The notes under the pieces: generated by a model
Databases searched by the model: none
The model's input: the letters and a program-made list of their open reading frames with translations, nothing else
Told to the model about the DNA's origin: nothing
DNA from: DAOTXN01 sp034435435
GTDB lineage: Bacteria; Chloroflexota; Anaerolineae; S140-20
NCBI GenBank assembly: GCA_034435435.1
Contig: DAOTXN010000161.1
Coordinates: 30,915 to 94,914 of the forward strand
DNA: 64,000 nucleotides
Direction of reading: 5' to 3'
Part shown: positions 33,440 through 42,183 of the stretch, piece by piece
Layout of the letters: every line of letters begins with the position of its first letter
Numbering within the stretch: the stretch's first letter is position 1
Position numbers and translations under genes: made by a program

Positions 33440-35143
33440 TTATGCTCCTTTCTTTGCCTTGCGAAACTTGTCCACCGGCGGCAGCTCGGTGGTCTCGCAC
33501 TCGGTCAAGATGTCAATAAAAGTGGGGCGGTCGGCGGCCAGCGCCTCGCGCAGAACAAGTTCCACCTGTTCAGGGCTTTCGACGCGCACGCCGCGCAGTC
33601 CGCAGGCGCGGGCGATGGCCGCGTAGTCGGTGTCGGTCGAAAAATCTACGCCGAAAATCCGCCCCTCCTGAAACAACTGCTGGCTGACCTTGATCCAGCC
33701 AAAGCTGCCGTTGTTGAATTGGATCAGCGTCACCGGTAACCCCAGCCGGCCGATGGTCTCCAATTCACCGGCGCTCATCCCGAAGCTGCCGTCGCCCATC
33801 AATCCCACCACTGTGGCTTCAGGTCGGGCCAGCCTGGCCCCTATCACGCCGGGGATGGCATAGCCCAATCCGCCGTAGCCGCGCGGGATGATCACCCGCC
33901 GCTCGGCCGCTGAGCGCAGGTAAGCTGCGGCAAACGGGGTAGGCGTGCCGGCGTCGGCAATGACGATGCTATCGGCCGGCAACAGTCGGGCCAGGGTCTG
34001 GATGACCACTTGCGGTTTGACCGGCGTCGTGTGGGCGGCCGCTTTGGCCTCCAGCTCGGACCAAAAGGCGCTCACCTCGGCGGTCAACGCGGCCAGGGGA
34101 TTGGGGCGGGGGTGTGGCTCCTGGGCGCGCACGGCCACCAACAAGTCGCGCAAACCCAGCCTGGCATCCCCGACCAAGCCGACGGCGGTCGGATAATTTC
34201 GTCCAATTTCGGTCGGGTCTACGTCGAGATGCAAGAGAGTCTGGTCGGTGTTCAGCGCGGGCAGCGTCCAGCCCGACGTGATGACCGAGTCGGTCTTGCA
34301 GCCGACGTACAGGATCAAATCGGCGGATCGGAGTACGTCGTTGGCGTAAGGGCGGCCTCCGTTGTTGCCCACGACGCCCAGACTGAGGGGGTGCGTCTCG
34401 TCTATGACCCCTTTGCCGCAGATGGAGGTGCTCACTGGCGCGCCCAGAGCCTCGGCCAGCGCCGTCAGCTCCTCCCAGGCCTGGGAGTTGATGGCTCCGC
34501 CGCCGGCCACGATGACCGGCTGCCGGGCCTGGATCAGCATACCGGCGGCCTGTTCTACGGCGGCCGGGTCGGGCCGGGTGCGGTAGGCCGGATAGCGACG
34601 ACACGGTTCTTCGGCATGCAGCGCATAGGTCCCGGTTTCATCGGCCAGCACGTCCATAGGCAGTGTGATCTGCACCGCGCCCGGACGGTTGCTCGTGGCG
34701 ACGCGGAATGCCTGGCGCATCACATCCGGGATGCGATCCACCCGTTTGACCAGAGTGCTCCATTTGGTGATGGGGGCAAACAAAGCCGGTTGGTCGAGGG
34801 CGGTGAGGACGTTGCGCTCTTCTTGGTTGATAGGGGTGTCGGAATTGAGGGCGATGACCGGGATAGAAGAGGCGTGCGCTTCGGCCAGGCCGGCTGCCAG
34901 ATAGGTGGCCCCGGCCCCGCTGGGACCTTCACACACCCCCGGCCTGAAACTGACGCGGGCGTAAACGTCGGCCATATACGCCGCCGAACGCTCATCGCGG
35001 GCGAGAATGTGCTGAATCTCGCCCTGCGCCTGGTACAGAGCGTCATACAGCGCCAGCCCGGTGTCGCCCGGAACGCCAAACACGTAACGCACGCCATAAG
35101 CTTTGAGCATTTCGACGACGAGCTGACCGCCGTTCAATCGCAT
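33440..35143 (-). CDS. ThDP-dependent enzyme, acetolactate-synthase-like
   Basis: A 567-residue member of the acetolactate synthase/decarboxylase family. FGVPGDTGLALYDAL and the catalytic Glu in ARDERSAAYMAD lie in the N-terminal domain; GDGSFGMSAGELETIGR...NN is the ThDP-Mg motif. Acetolactate synthase, sulfoacetaldehyde acetyltransferase or a 2-oxoacid decarboxylase are possible. No small regulatory subunit (IlvH) is nearby, and the neighbours look catabolic, so biosynthetic acetolactate synthase is less likely. Confidence 0.75.
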   Translation of the reverse strand: MRLNGGQLVVEMLKAYGVRYVFGVPGDTGLALYDALYQAQGEIQHILARDERSAAYMADVYARVSFRPGVCEGPSGAGATYLAAGLAEAHASSIPVIALNSDTPINQEERNVLTALDQPALFAPITKWSTLVKRVDRIPDVMRQAFRVATSNRPGAVQITLPMDVLADETGTYALHAEEPCRRYPAYRTRPDPAAVEQAAGMLIQARQPVIVAGGGAINSQAWEELTALAEALGAPVSTSICGKGVIDETHPLSLGVVGNNGGRPYANDVLRSADLILYVGCKTDSVITSGWTLPALNTDQTLLHLDVDPTEIGRNYPTAVGLVGDARLGLRDLLVAVRAQEPHPRPNPLAALTAEVSAFWSELEAKAAAHTTPVKPQVVIQTLARLLPADSIVIADAGTPTPFAAAYLRSAAERRVIIPRGYGGLGYAIPGVIGARLARPEATVVGLMGDGSFGMSAGELETIGRLGLPVTLIQFNNGSFGWIKVSQQLFQEGRIFGVDFSTDTDYAAIARACGLRGVRVESPEQVELVLREALAADRPTFIDILTECETTELPPVDKFRKAKKGA

Positions 35144-35224
35144 ATTGCCCCTCCTGTGCGAATCGGACGACTAGAAGCGAATTTGTCAAATGCGCAAGTT
35201 AATGCGTATGTTTTCCCCAGCCCG

Positions 35225-35920
35225 CTAGCTTGCGGGTAGAGCAGATGCCGAGGGTTCGTCGGGCAAAGAAAGGTCCTGCAGCACGCTGAGCAGATGGTCG
35301 CGCATGGCCTGTTCGGCCGCCAGCGGGTCCCGCCGGCGCAGGGCTTCCAGAAGTCGGCGGTGTTCTGTGACCGATTTGTTGAGCCGGCCGCTGATCTGGT
35401 CGGATAGAGTGCGAAAACGTTGTAAATTGTCGTCGAGGTTGCGGGTGAACATCACCAGGCGCTCGTTGTCCGCCTTGTCAATGATGGCGTCGTGGATCTT
35501 TTTGCCAAACTCGGAGCAGCGGGCCAGGTCGCCCCTGGCCAGAGCGGCTTCGGCGGCGGCCAGATTTTGCTCGATGTGGTCCAATTCCTGGGCCGAAAAG
35601 AGTGGGGCGGCCAGCCGGGCCGCCAGGCCTTCCAAGACAGCGCGCAGTTGAAAAATCTCGACCAGGTCCTTGACCGTCACTTCGGTGACGTAGGTGCCTT
35701 TGAACAGGATGCGGGTGACGAGTCGCTCGCGTTCCAGCTCTTCCAGAGCGGCCCGGATGGGGGTCTTGCTGATGCCTAACTCTTCGGCCAGTTGCGTTTC
35801 GACCAGGGGGGTGCCGGGTTGGAGCTTGAGGGTAAGAATAGCTTCCTTGATGGCCTCGTAGGCTTTGTCTTTGAGAGAGATGGGGCCGCTGACCTTGTCT
35901 AGTTGATACGAGTTGTTCAC
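35225..35920 (-). CDS. GntR-family (FadR/FCD) regulator
   Basis: A 231-residue repressor with an N-terminal winged helix (LVETQLAEELGISKTPIRAALEELERERLV) region described by LAEELGISKTPIRAALEELE, and an all-helical FCD ligand domain (RAVLEGLAARLAA, then HDAIIDKADN). The start is GTG 35920 with AAGGAAGG upstream; the ATG at 35995 would place the promoter inside the gene. It probably senses a small carboxylate and controls itself and the adjacent ThDP/FAD/permease genes. Confidence 0.82.
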   Translation of the reverse strand: MNNSYQLDKVSGPISLKDKAYEAIKEAILTLKLQPGTPLVETQLAEELGISKTPIRAALEELERERLVTRILFKGTYVTEVTVKDLVEIFQLRAVLEGLAARLAAPLFSAQELDHIEQNLAAAEAALARGDLARCSEFGKKIHDAIIDKADNERLVMFTRNLDDNLQRFRTLSDQISGRLNKSVTEHRRLLEALRRRDPLAAEQAMRDHLLSVLQDLSLPDEPSASALPAS

Positions 35921-35944
35921 AGAGGACCTTCCTTTGAAATATCG

Positions 35945-35962
35945 TATATCGTATACGATATA
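35945..35962. promoter_or_regulatory. GntR/FCD operator palindrome
   Basis: A perfect 18-bp palindrome centred on TCGTATACGA, which fits the TNGTATACNA form of FCD-type operators. It overlaps the predicted transcription start of the regulator, so autorepression is expected. Confidence 0.78.
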
Positions 35963-35966
35963 TGAT

Positions 35967-35995
35967 ATTATAGCAGAGTCAGGAGAACCTGTCAA
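35967..35995 (-). promoter_or_regulatory. Full-consensus promoter of the GntR gene
   Basis: TTGACA (35990-35995), 17 bp, TATAAT (35967-35972), with TG before the -10. Confidence 0.85.
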
Positions 35996-36027
35996 GCTTT
36001 TGGTGGGCAGGCGCAGTCGTCGCGCAT

Positions 36028-36056
36028 TTGTGTGGGCGCTGCGGTTGGGTTATAAT
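36028..36056 (+). promoter_or_regulatory. Promoter upstream of the pseudogene
   Basis: TTGTGT (36028-36033), 17 bp, TATAAT (36051-36056), 12 bp before the pseudogene ATG. It may now drive the amidohydrolase downstream. Confidence 0.5.
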
Positions 36057-36150
36057 CAGGGCCGAAAATGGATACCCAGCTCGCCATCGCCTTCGTCGAG
36101 CGTCACGGCGACGTCGTCGAACAAGCCAGACTCAGATATACCGCACATAG

Positions 36151-36178
36151 GCAGCACCGGGATGAATCCCCGTGCTGC
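36151..36178. repeat. Palindromic repeat inside the pseudogene
   Basis: GCAGCACCGGGATG pairs with ATCCCCGTGCTGC across the centre. It interrupts the conserved part of the broken gene. Confidence 0.65.
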
Positions 36179-36440
36179 AAAAGCGACTACAGCTCGCTGG
36201 ATGCGACCTGCTTCCACCTGGCCCAGGCCGAACAGTTGGGCTTGCGCTGCCGAGCCGGCCAGCGCCCGCGCCGTCGCGTTCCTGACCCGGCGCCAGCGGG
36301 CCGGCGGGAACTGGGAAGTGGATGACAGCTCTGCCGGCAACCTGACCTGGCTGATCCTTACCCTGCTCGGCGCAGGCGTTCCCGTCGGTCGCGCACTGGT
36401 GTCCAGCGCCGCGTCGCGCTTGGAACAGGAACAAGCCCTA

Positions 36441-36551
36441 GCAGCCTGTCGGAGAACCCTGTCATATAGGGCCTTGCGCCCGTTTTTTGCTCGTTTTGCG
36501 CCCATGTTGATCGCCCACAAGGGGCTAAATCACGTCTCTCCGACAGGTTGC
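36441..36551. mobile_element. 111 bp MITE with TA target duplication
   Basis: The ends GCAGCCTGTCGGAGA and (complemented) GCAACCTGTCGGAGA are inverted repeats of 15 bp with one mismatch. A TA dinucleotide lies on each side (36439-36440, 36552-36553), as for IS630/Tc1-type transposition. It has no coding capacity. Excision in silico restores the host gene's frame. Confidence 0.82.
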
Positions 36552-36659
36552 TAGACGGGCGCTGGCCGAGCGAGGATGGCTCCGTGTGGGACGTGCACGC
36601 CACCCTCGAGGCGCTGCGCGCCTTGCGGTTGTGTGGTCGGTTCTGACGATAGGAGGAAA

Positions 36660-38285
36660 ATGGACGTCTTGATCCGTAACGCAAAGGTGATAGACGGCAC
36701 GGGCGCGCCCTGGTTCTACGCCGACGTCGCGCTGCGCGGCGACCGGGTGGCGGCCATCGAGCCGCCGGGACGCATCCCGCCTGACCAGGCCCGCGAGCTC
36801 GTGGACGCGACCGGCATGGTTGTCTGTCCCGGTTTCATTGACATCCAGAGCCATTCCATCATCCCGCTGATGATCGACGGGCGCAGTTTGTCCAAAGTCA
36901 CCCAGGGCGTGACCACCGAAATCTTTGGCGAGAGCTGGACGCCCGCCCCGTTCGGCGGCAAAATTGAGGATCCCATGGCAGGCAGTTTTTACGCCAAACG
37001 CCTCCCCGAGTGGGAGGCGCGCGCCCGCACGTGGACGCGCTTCCGCGACTGGCTGGAGGCCACGGTCGAGCACGGCGCTTCGGTCAATGTCGGCTCGTTT
37101 CTCGGCGGCGGCACGCTGCGCAGCTATGCCAAGGGCATGCACATGGGCCGCGCCGACGCCGACGAGCTGGCGACCATGCGCCGCGTGATGGCCGAGGCGA
37201 TGCAAGACGGCGCGTTCGGCGTCTCGTATGCGCTCATCTACCCGCCCGACGCCTACGTGGACACCGCCGAGCTGGTCGAGGTATGCAAAGTCGTGGCCGA
37301 ATACGGCGGGGTGTACATCACCCACATCCGTAACGAGGCCGACCGCTTGCTGGAGGCCGTGGAAGAGGCCCTCCAGATCGGACGACGGGCAAACCTGCCG
37401 GTAGAAATCTATCATCTCAAAGCCTCAGACCAGGCCAACTGGCACAAGATGTCGCAGGTGATCGAGCGCGTTCAGCGCGCCCGCGCCGAGGGGCTAGACG
37501 TGAGCGCCGACATGTACCCCTACACCGCGTCGGGCACGGGGCTGACGGCGGTGCTGCCGCCCTGGGCGGCGGAAGGGGGCAAGCTATACGAGAACCTGCG
37601 CGACCCCGAGACCCGCGCCAGAATCCGCGAGGCCACGTTGCACCCGGCGGGCGATTGGGAATCGCTGGGCGCCAACCCGGAGGTGGTGATGCCGGTCGGT
37701 TTCCAAAAACCGGAGAACAAGGTCTACGTGGGCAAGCGCCTCCCCGAGATCGCCGCCATGCGCGGGCAGGCATGGGTGGATGCGGTGCTGGACCTGGCGC
37801 TCGTGGAGGAGCAGCGCATCAACACGATTTACTTTACGATGAGCGAGGACAACGTCAAGCTCCAGCTCCGGCAGCCGTGGATCAAGATCTCCACCGACGC
37901 CGGCGGGCTGGACCCGGCTTGGGCCGAGGAAATGGGGCCGTGTCACCCGCGCGCCTATGGCGCTTACCCGCGCGTGCTGGGCAAGTACGTGCGCGACGAG
38001 GGCGTGCTGTCGCTGGAAGACGCGGTGTTCAAGATGACCTGGGCCGTCGCCAGCCGCTTGGGTTTGCGCGAGCGCGGCTTGCTGCGGCCGGGCTGCTGCG
38101 CCGACGTGGTGGTTTTCGACCCGGCCACGGTGGGCGACCGGGCCACGTTCGAGCAGCCGCACCAGTTTTCGGTCGGGGTGCGCGACGTGTGGGTGAACGG
38201 TGTGCGCGTGCTGCGCGACGGCGCGCACACTGGCGCGACGCCTGGGCGGATTGTGGATGGGCCGGGTTATGGACGTGCGCACTGA
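36660..38285 (+). CDS. Amidohydrolase, N-acyl-D-amino-acid deacylase family
   Basis: A 541-residue metal-dependent hydrolase. DVLIRNAKVIDGTGAPWFYADV and PGFIDIQSHS give the family start, THIRNEADRL and EIYHLKAS carry later ligands, and SADMYPYTASGTGL is characteristic of D-aminoacylases. The usual HxH motif reads QSHS here, as in this subfamily where the first His can be replaced. ATG 36660 follows AGGAGG. It lies beyond the pseudogene, divergent from the GntR regulator; co-regulation is possible but unproven. Confidence 0.82.
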   Translation: MDVLIRNAKVIDGTGAPWFYADVALRGDRVAAIEPPGRIPPDQARELVDATGMVVCPGFIDIQSHSIIPLMIDGRSLSKVTQGVTTEIFGESWTPAPFGGKIEDPMAGSFYAKRLPEWEARARTWTRFRDWLEATVEHGASVNVGSFLGGGTLRSYAKGMHMGRADADELATMRRVMAEAMQDGAFGVSYALIYPPDAYVDTAELVEVCKVVAEYGGVYITHIRNEADRLLEAVEEALQIGRRANLPVEIYHLKASDQANWHKMSQVIERVQRARAEGLDVSADMYPYTASGTGLTAVLPPWAAEGGKLYENLRDPETRARIREATLHPAGDWESLGANPEVVMPVGFQKPENKVYVGKRLPEIAAMRGQAWVDAVLDLALVEEQRINTIYFTMSEDNVKLQLRQPWIKISTDAGGLDPAWAEEMGPCHPRAYGAYPRVLGKYVRDEGVLSLEDAVFKMTWAVASRLGLRERGLLRPGCCADVVVFDPATVGDRATFEQPHQFSVGVRDVWVNGVRVLRDGAHTGATPGRIVDGPGYGRAH

Positions 38286-38327
38286 CAACCCACCCCTGCA
38301 AAGCCATTACTCCTCACCAAACATCGC

Positions 38328-39800
38328 TCAGCCCTGGTCGTTCCTGAGCACGAGCGGCAGGTAAAGCCGTTCGCCTCCGATCACAACCTCGGCGCTGTTG
38401 TTGCTTTCGTCAGTTTCCTGGTCGGCGGTGCGGATGGAGGCCCGGTTGATGAGAACAAAATCAGGTCCCAGGCCAGGATTGATGGTCCCTTGCACCGAAA
38501 TCGTCCCCGCAGCGCCGGGATCAAGATCGGGCAGGTCCCACACATAGGTCGCGCCCTGTCGGGCTGTCGCACCCACCAGCGCGCCGGTGGCGAGCCAGGA
38601 GGGCGACAAGATGTCGCCGGGCAGGGTATCGGTGAGCACGACCGACGTGGCTGTTCCGTCGCCAGCGTTGGCCACCGAGAGTACAAAAGTCGCCGCATCG
38701 CCGGGGTTAAAGTCCGGCCCACCGGTGACTTGTTTGCTCAGGCTGAGGTCGGGCGCCGTTTGTTGGGTGGAGAAGGTCCAGCCCATGTCCTGAAACATGC
38801 CCCGGGTCACTGAGCCGGGATCGTGGTTAGATTCGCCGTTGCTCAGGGAAAAGGTCATCAGCGCGTTGGACGTGCCATTAAAGCTCTCGTCCAGATGAGA
38901 ATAGCTGGAGCCAGGTTGCCAGGGATTGGGGGCAAATAGCGCGGCCGGGTTGCCGGCGTTGGCGGCGTTGGTGTTGGAACCGTTAAAGTAAAGGTCGTCG
39001 CTCTGGAGTTGGCTCCCTAGCTCGGTTGAGAAGTTGGCAAAGGCGCTGAGAAGGCTTTGTCCGGAGCCATTCTGGGTAAAGCGGTCGTAGACAAGGGGAA
39101 AGCCGCTCCCAAATCCCCAGCACCCAACCCCCTCTGTGCCGTTGCACTCGACGCCGGTGATCAAACGACCGTCGTCCACGCTCATTGAGCCGATGAACCC
39201 CAGGCCGTGGCCCAGCTCATGCAGCACCACGCTGACAAAGTCGTACTGTTGATTGGATGGCTGACCGTCTGTGCCAAAATACCAACTGGGAAACGCGCTG
39301 TTGAAACTGGCATTGATCTCTGGATCACTGCCATTCAAGTCGGTTCCGTCAAGGGCGTTGGCCAGGGCGATAGGATACCAGGTGTTGGACATTGGCGCGC
39401 CAAAGTTTATCGCATAACTTGCCGCGCCTGCCGCACCCAACACCCCAGGACCCAGGGGGATCCATTGAGCTTCGACGACGATTTTTACCGATGAGTTGAT
39501 CTGCGCAGCCCAGATGTCCGCTGCGTATTGAAAGGCAGTTTGGGCCTGGCTATCCCAGGATCCGATAAAGTTGACCTCGATGATGGCGCTTTTGACCGCC
39601 AGGGTCGAAAAGCCTGCCGGGGGCGGGACGTGCGCCGCAGGCGTATCGGTATGGACAGCACGCACGATGACTGTTGGCCTTGTAGTGAGCTGGGGGGGCG
39701 CCGCCGCCGCCGAGCCGGGTTGAACGCCTGTAAAGGCCACAACACACAGAATCGACGCCATGACGAACGCGCTGATGACAGATGTACCCAGGTGTTTCAT
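38328..39800 (-). CDS. Secreted zinc metalloprotease-like protein with DUF11-type domain
   Basis: A 490-residue exported protein with an N-terminal signal peptide. VVLHELGHGLGFIGS is an HExxHxxGxxxG zinc site and NALMTFS may be the Met-turn. Residues ~355-470 form a conserved-repeat (DUF11-like) beta domain (PGDAATFVLSVANAGDGTAT). The chain ends RLYLPLVLRNDQG, a tail seen in many Chloroflexota exported proteins. ATG 39800 follows GGGAAG, 17 bp after the E2 stop. Confidence 0.78.
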   Translation of the reverse strand: MKHLGTSVISAFVMASILCVVAFTGVQPGSAAAAPPQLTTRPTVIVRAVHTDTPAAHVPPPAGFSTLAVKSAIIEVNFIGSWDSQAQTAFQYAADIWAAQINSSVKIVVEAQWIPLGPGVLGAAGAASYAINFGAPMSNTWYPIALANALDGTDLNGSDPEINASFNSAFPSWYFGTDGQPSNQQYDFVSVVLHELGHGLGFIGSMSVDDGRLITGVECNGTEGVGCWGFGSGFPLVYDRFTQNGSGQSLLSAFANFSTELGSQLQSDDLYFNGSNTNAANAGNPAALFAPNPWQPGSSYSHLDESFNGTSNALMTFSLSNGESNHDPGSVTRGMFQDMGWTFSTQQTAPDLSLSKQVTGGPDFNPGDAATFVLSVANAGDGTATSVVLTDTLPGDILSPSWLATGALVGATARQGATYVWDLPDLDPGAAGTISVQGTINPGLGPDFVLINRASIRTADQETDESNNSAEVVIGGERLYLPLVLRNDQG

Positions 39801-39817
39801 ATTGTGCTTCCCAGCGC

Positions 39818-41119
39818 CTAGCGCCAATGCTCGATGGCTTTTTTCAACGCCATCATAAACCGATCCGCCACCGCGCCGTCCATGATGCGATGGTCGAAGG
39901 TCAGCGACACATAGGCCATCGGGCGCACGGCGATGGCGTCGTTCTCCACGACCACTACCCGCTTCTGAATCATCCCTACGCCCAGAATGGCCGCCTGAGG
40001 TTGGCTGATGATGGGCGCGGCGACCAGGCTGCCGCTTACGCCGTGGTTGGTAATCGTGAACGTGCCGCCTTGCACCTCGTCGGGCCTGAGCTGCTTGTCC
40101 CGCGCCCGCTGGGCCAGATCGTTCACTTCGCGCGCCACGCCCAGCAACGACTTTTCGTCGGCGTTTTTGACCACCGGCACGATCAACCCTTCCTCGACCG
40201 CCACCGCCACCCCGACGTTGATCTGCCGGTGTAGGCGGATGCCTTCATCGGTGAAACTGCTGTTGACCACCGGCACGGCCTTGAGCGCTTCTACCGCCGC
40301 CAACACAAAATAGGGCGTGAAGGTCAGCTTGACGCCTTTGGCGGCGAGCTCGCCCTTGTGCGCGTTGCGATGGGCGACCATAGCGCTGCAATCCACTTCA
40401 AAGATCGTGCTCACGTGCGGGCTGGTGTGGACCGAGCGCACCATGTGCTCGGCGATGGCCCGGCGCATCGGCGTATGCGGTAATAGCTCGCCGGGTGTGA
40501 CCGCCGGCAGAGGCGCCGGAACTTTCGCCGGAGCGGTAGGCGCTACACGAGGGGCCGCTGGCTCAACTTCGGGAGTCTTTTCGCCCGGCGGATGAAAGAA
40601 CTCGCCCGGCTTTTGCTCGCGGGGCATGGTCGCGTCGCGGGTCTCGATGTAGCGCATGATGTCTTGTTTGGTCACGCGCCCGTCGCGCCCCGTGCCCACC
40701 ACTTGAGTCACGTCCACGTCGTGCTCGGCGGCGATGCGCGCCACCACCGGCGACAGGCGCACACCCATCTCTTTGAGCTTTTTCGGCTCCGCGGTCGGGA
40801 CTGGCGCTGGCTCTTCCTCCGCGCCGTGTGGACGGACGATCTCTAGCGCCTCCGGCGAACCGGGGGGCGGGAATCGCTCGCCCGGCCGGCCGATGTAGGC
40901 CAACAACCGTCCGGCCTGCACCGTCGCGCCTTCGTCCACATAAATTTGGAGCACTGTACCGGCGTCGGGTGAAGTGATCTCGCTGTCCACCTTGTCGGTG
41001 ATGACTTCGAGCAGCGGCTCGTACTTTTCTACCTCGTCGCCCACGGCCTTGAGCCACTTGCCCACCGTTCCCTCGACGACGCTCTCACCCAGTTGTGGCA
41101 TGCGGAGTGCTGTTGCCAT
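39818..41119 (-). CDS. 2-Oxoacid dehydrogenase E2 (dihydrolipoyl acyltransferase)
   Basis: A 433-residue E2. The lipoyl domain has ITDKVDSEI with the lipoylated lysine (~residue 43). SPVVARIAAEHDVD starts the subunit-binding domain, and the catalytic domain ends with DHRIMDGAVADRF. It transfers acyl groups from E1 to CoA. With E1alpha and E1beta directly upstream it forms a branched-chain or related 2-oxoacid dehydrogenase. No E3 gene is in the window. Confidence 0.9.
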   Translation of the reverse strand: MATALRMPQLGESVVEGTVGKWLKAVGDEVEKYEPLLEVITDKVDSEITSPDAGTVLQIYVDEGATVQAGRLLAYIGRPGERFPPPGSPEALEIVRPHGAEEEPAPVPTAEPKKLKEMGVRLSPVVARIAAEHDVDVTQVVGTGRDGRVTKQDIMRYIETRDATMPREQKPGEFFHPPGEKTPEVEPAAPRVAPTAPAKVPAPLPAVTPGELLPHTPMRRAIAEHMVRSVHTSPHVSTIFEVDCSAMVAHRNAHKGELAAKGVKLTFTPYFVLAAVEALKAVPVVNSSFTDEGIRLHRQINVGVAVAVEEGLIVPVVKNADEKSLLGVAREVNDLAQRARDKQLRPDEVQGGTFTITNHGVSGSLVAAPIISQPQAAILGVGMIQKRVVVVENDAIAVRPMAYVSLTFDHRIMDGAVADRFMMALKKAIEHWR

Positions 41120-41137
41120 TTTGTTCTCCTTGTCTTA

Positions 41138-41195
41138 GCGATCAGCTTTCAGCTATCAGGAATCAGGCTGACGGCTGATGGCTGACGGCTAATAA
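41138..41195. repeat. CAGCTTTCAGC/GCTGACGGCT-type repeat
   Basis: GCTGACGGCTGATGGCTGACGGCTAA contains a short tandem (TGACGGCTGA), shown here in parts only. The left arm (TCAGCTTTCAGC) is partly complementary. It lies between E1beta and E2. Confidence 0.55.
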
Positions 41196-42172
41196 GCGGC
41201 CAAATCGCGCATAGCGGCCAGAATCTTTTTCTTGTCGGGCATGAACAGGTCTTGCATGGGCGGGCTGTAGGGCACACCCGGCACGTCCGGTCCGGCCAAC
41301 CGCTGCACGGGACCGTCCAGGTATTCAAAGGCCTCGCTGGCGATGATAGCGGCCACTTCGGCCCCCATGCCCATGGTCAGGTTGTCCTCGTAGACCACCA
41401 GCGCCTTGCCGGTCTTTTTCACCGATTCGACGATGGTCTTTTTATCCAGCGGAGCCAGCGTGCGCAGGTCCACCACTTCCACACTCACCCCTTCGCGGTC
41501 CAATTCCTCGGCGGCGTCCAGGCAGTGTTTGAGCATCAACCCGTAGGCGAACACGCTCAGGTGGTCTCCCTGGCGTTTGACGTCGGCCGGGCCGATGGGG
41601 ACGGTGTAATCGCCGGCGGGTATTTCGCCCTTGATCAACCGATAGGTCTTTTTGTGTTCGAAAAACATCACCGGGTCGGGGTCGCGGATGGCGGCCTTGA
41701 GCAGGCCCTTGGCGTCGTAAGGTGTGCCGGGCACGACCACCTTTAGCCCTGGCACGTGGGCAAAAAAGGCCTCCACGCTTTGCGAGTGGTACAACCCGCC
41801 GCCGATGCCGCCCCCAAAGGGCGCGCGGATGACCATCGGGCAGGGCCATTCGCCGCCGGAGCGATAACGAAAGCGGGCCGCCTCGCTCACGATCTGGTCA
41901 AAGGCGGGGTGGATAAAGTCGGCGAACTGGATCTCGGCGATGGGCAACATACCGTTGAGCGCCAGGCCGATGCCGACGCCGATGATGCCCAGCTCGGCCA
42001 GCGGCGTGTCAATCACCCGCGCCGCGCCGTATTTTTGAATCAGCCCCTCGGTCACGCGGAACACGCCGCCCCGCAAACCGACGTCCTCACCCAGGATCAT
42101 CACCCGCTCGTCGCGGGCCATTTCTTCGTCCAACGCTTCTTTGATCGCTTCAATCATCGTTTTTTCGGCCAT
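41189..42172 (-). CDS. 2-Oxoacid dehydrogenase E1 beta subunit
   Basis: A 327-residue transketolase-type subunit (MILGEDVGLRGGVFRVTEG, then GVGIGLALNGMLPIAEIQF). It completes the E1 heterotetramer with the alpha subunit encoded 11 bp upstream. ATG 42172 follows GAGG. Confidence 0.9.
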   Translation of the reverse strand: MAEKTMIEAIKEALDEEMARDERVMILGEDVGLRGGVFRVTEGLIQKYGAARVIDTPLAELGIIGVGIGLALNGMLPIAEIQFADFIHPAFDQIVSEAARFRYRSGGEWPCPMVIRAPFGGGIGGGLYHSQSVEAFFAHVPGLKVVVPGTPYDAKGLLKAAIRDPDPVMFFEHKKTYRLIKGEIPAGDYTVPIGPADVKRQGDHLSVFAYGLMLKHCLDAAEELDREGVSVEVVDLRTLAPLDKKTIVESVKKTGKALVVYEDNLTMGMGAEVAAIIASEAFEYLDGPVQRLAGPDVPGVPYSPPMQDLFMPDKKKILAAMRDLAAY

Positions 42173-42183
42173 GGCTTACCTCG

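Larger units (their letters stand above)
36068..36646 (+). pseudogene. Broken gene, prenyltransferase/toroid-repeat-like
   Basis: The reading starts MDTQLAIAFVERHGDVVEQA, passes SSLDATCFHLAQAEQLGL, shifts frame, continues as AVAFLTRRQRAGGNWEVDD, and is then split by a 111 bp element. Removing the element and one TA joins EQAL to DGRWPSEDGSVWDVHATLEA and ends at LCGRF. A GCAGCACCGGGATG-type palindrome (36151-36178) and a frameshift are further lesions. The alternating helical repeats recall prenyltransferase/squalene-cyclase-type proteins; this is tentative. Confidence 0.72.

Noticed and set aside
33440..35143. Biosynthetic acetolactate synthase (ilvB)
   Set aside because: No ilvH/ilvC neighbours and a catabolic-style context with GntR, an oxidoreductase and a permease.
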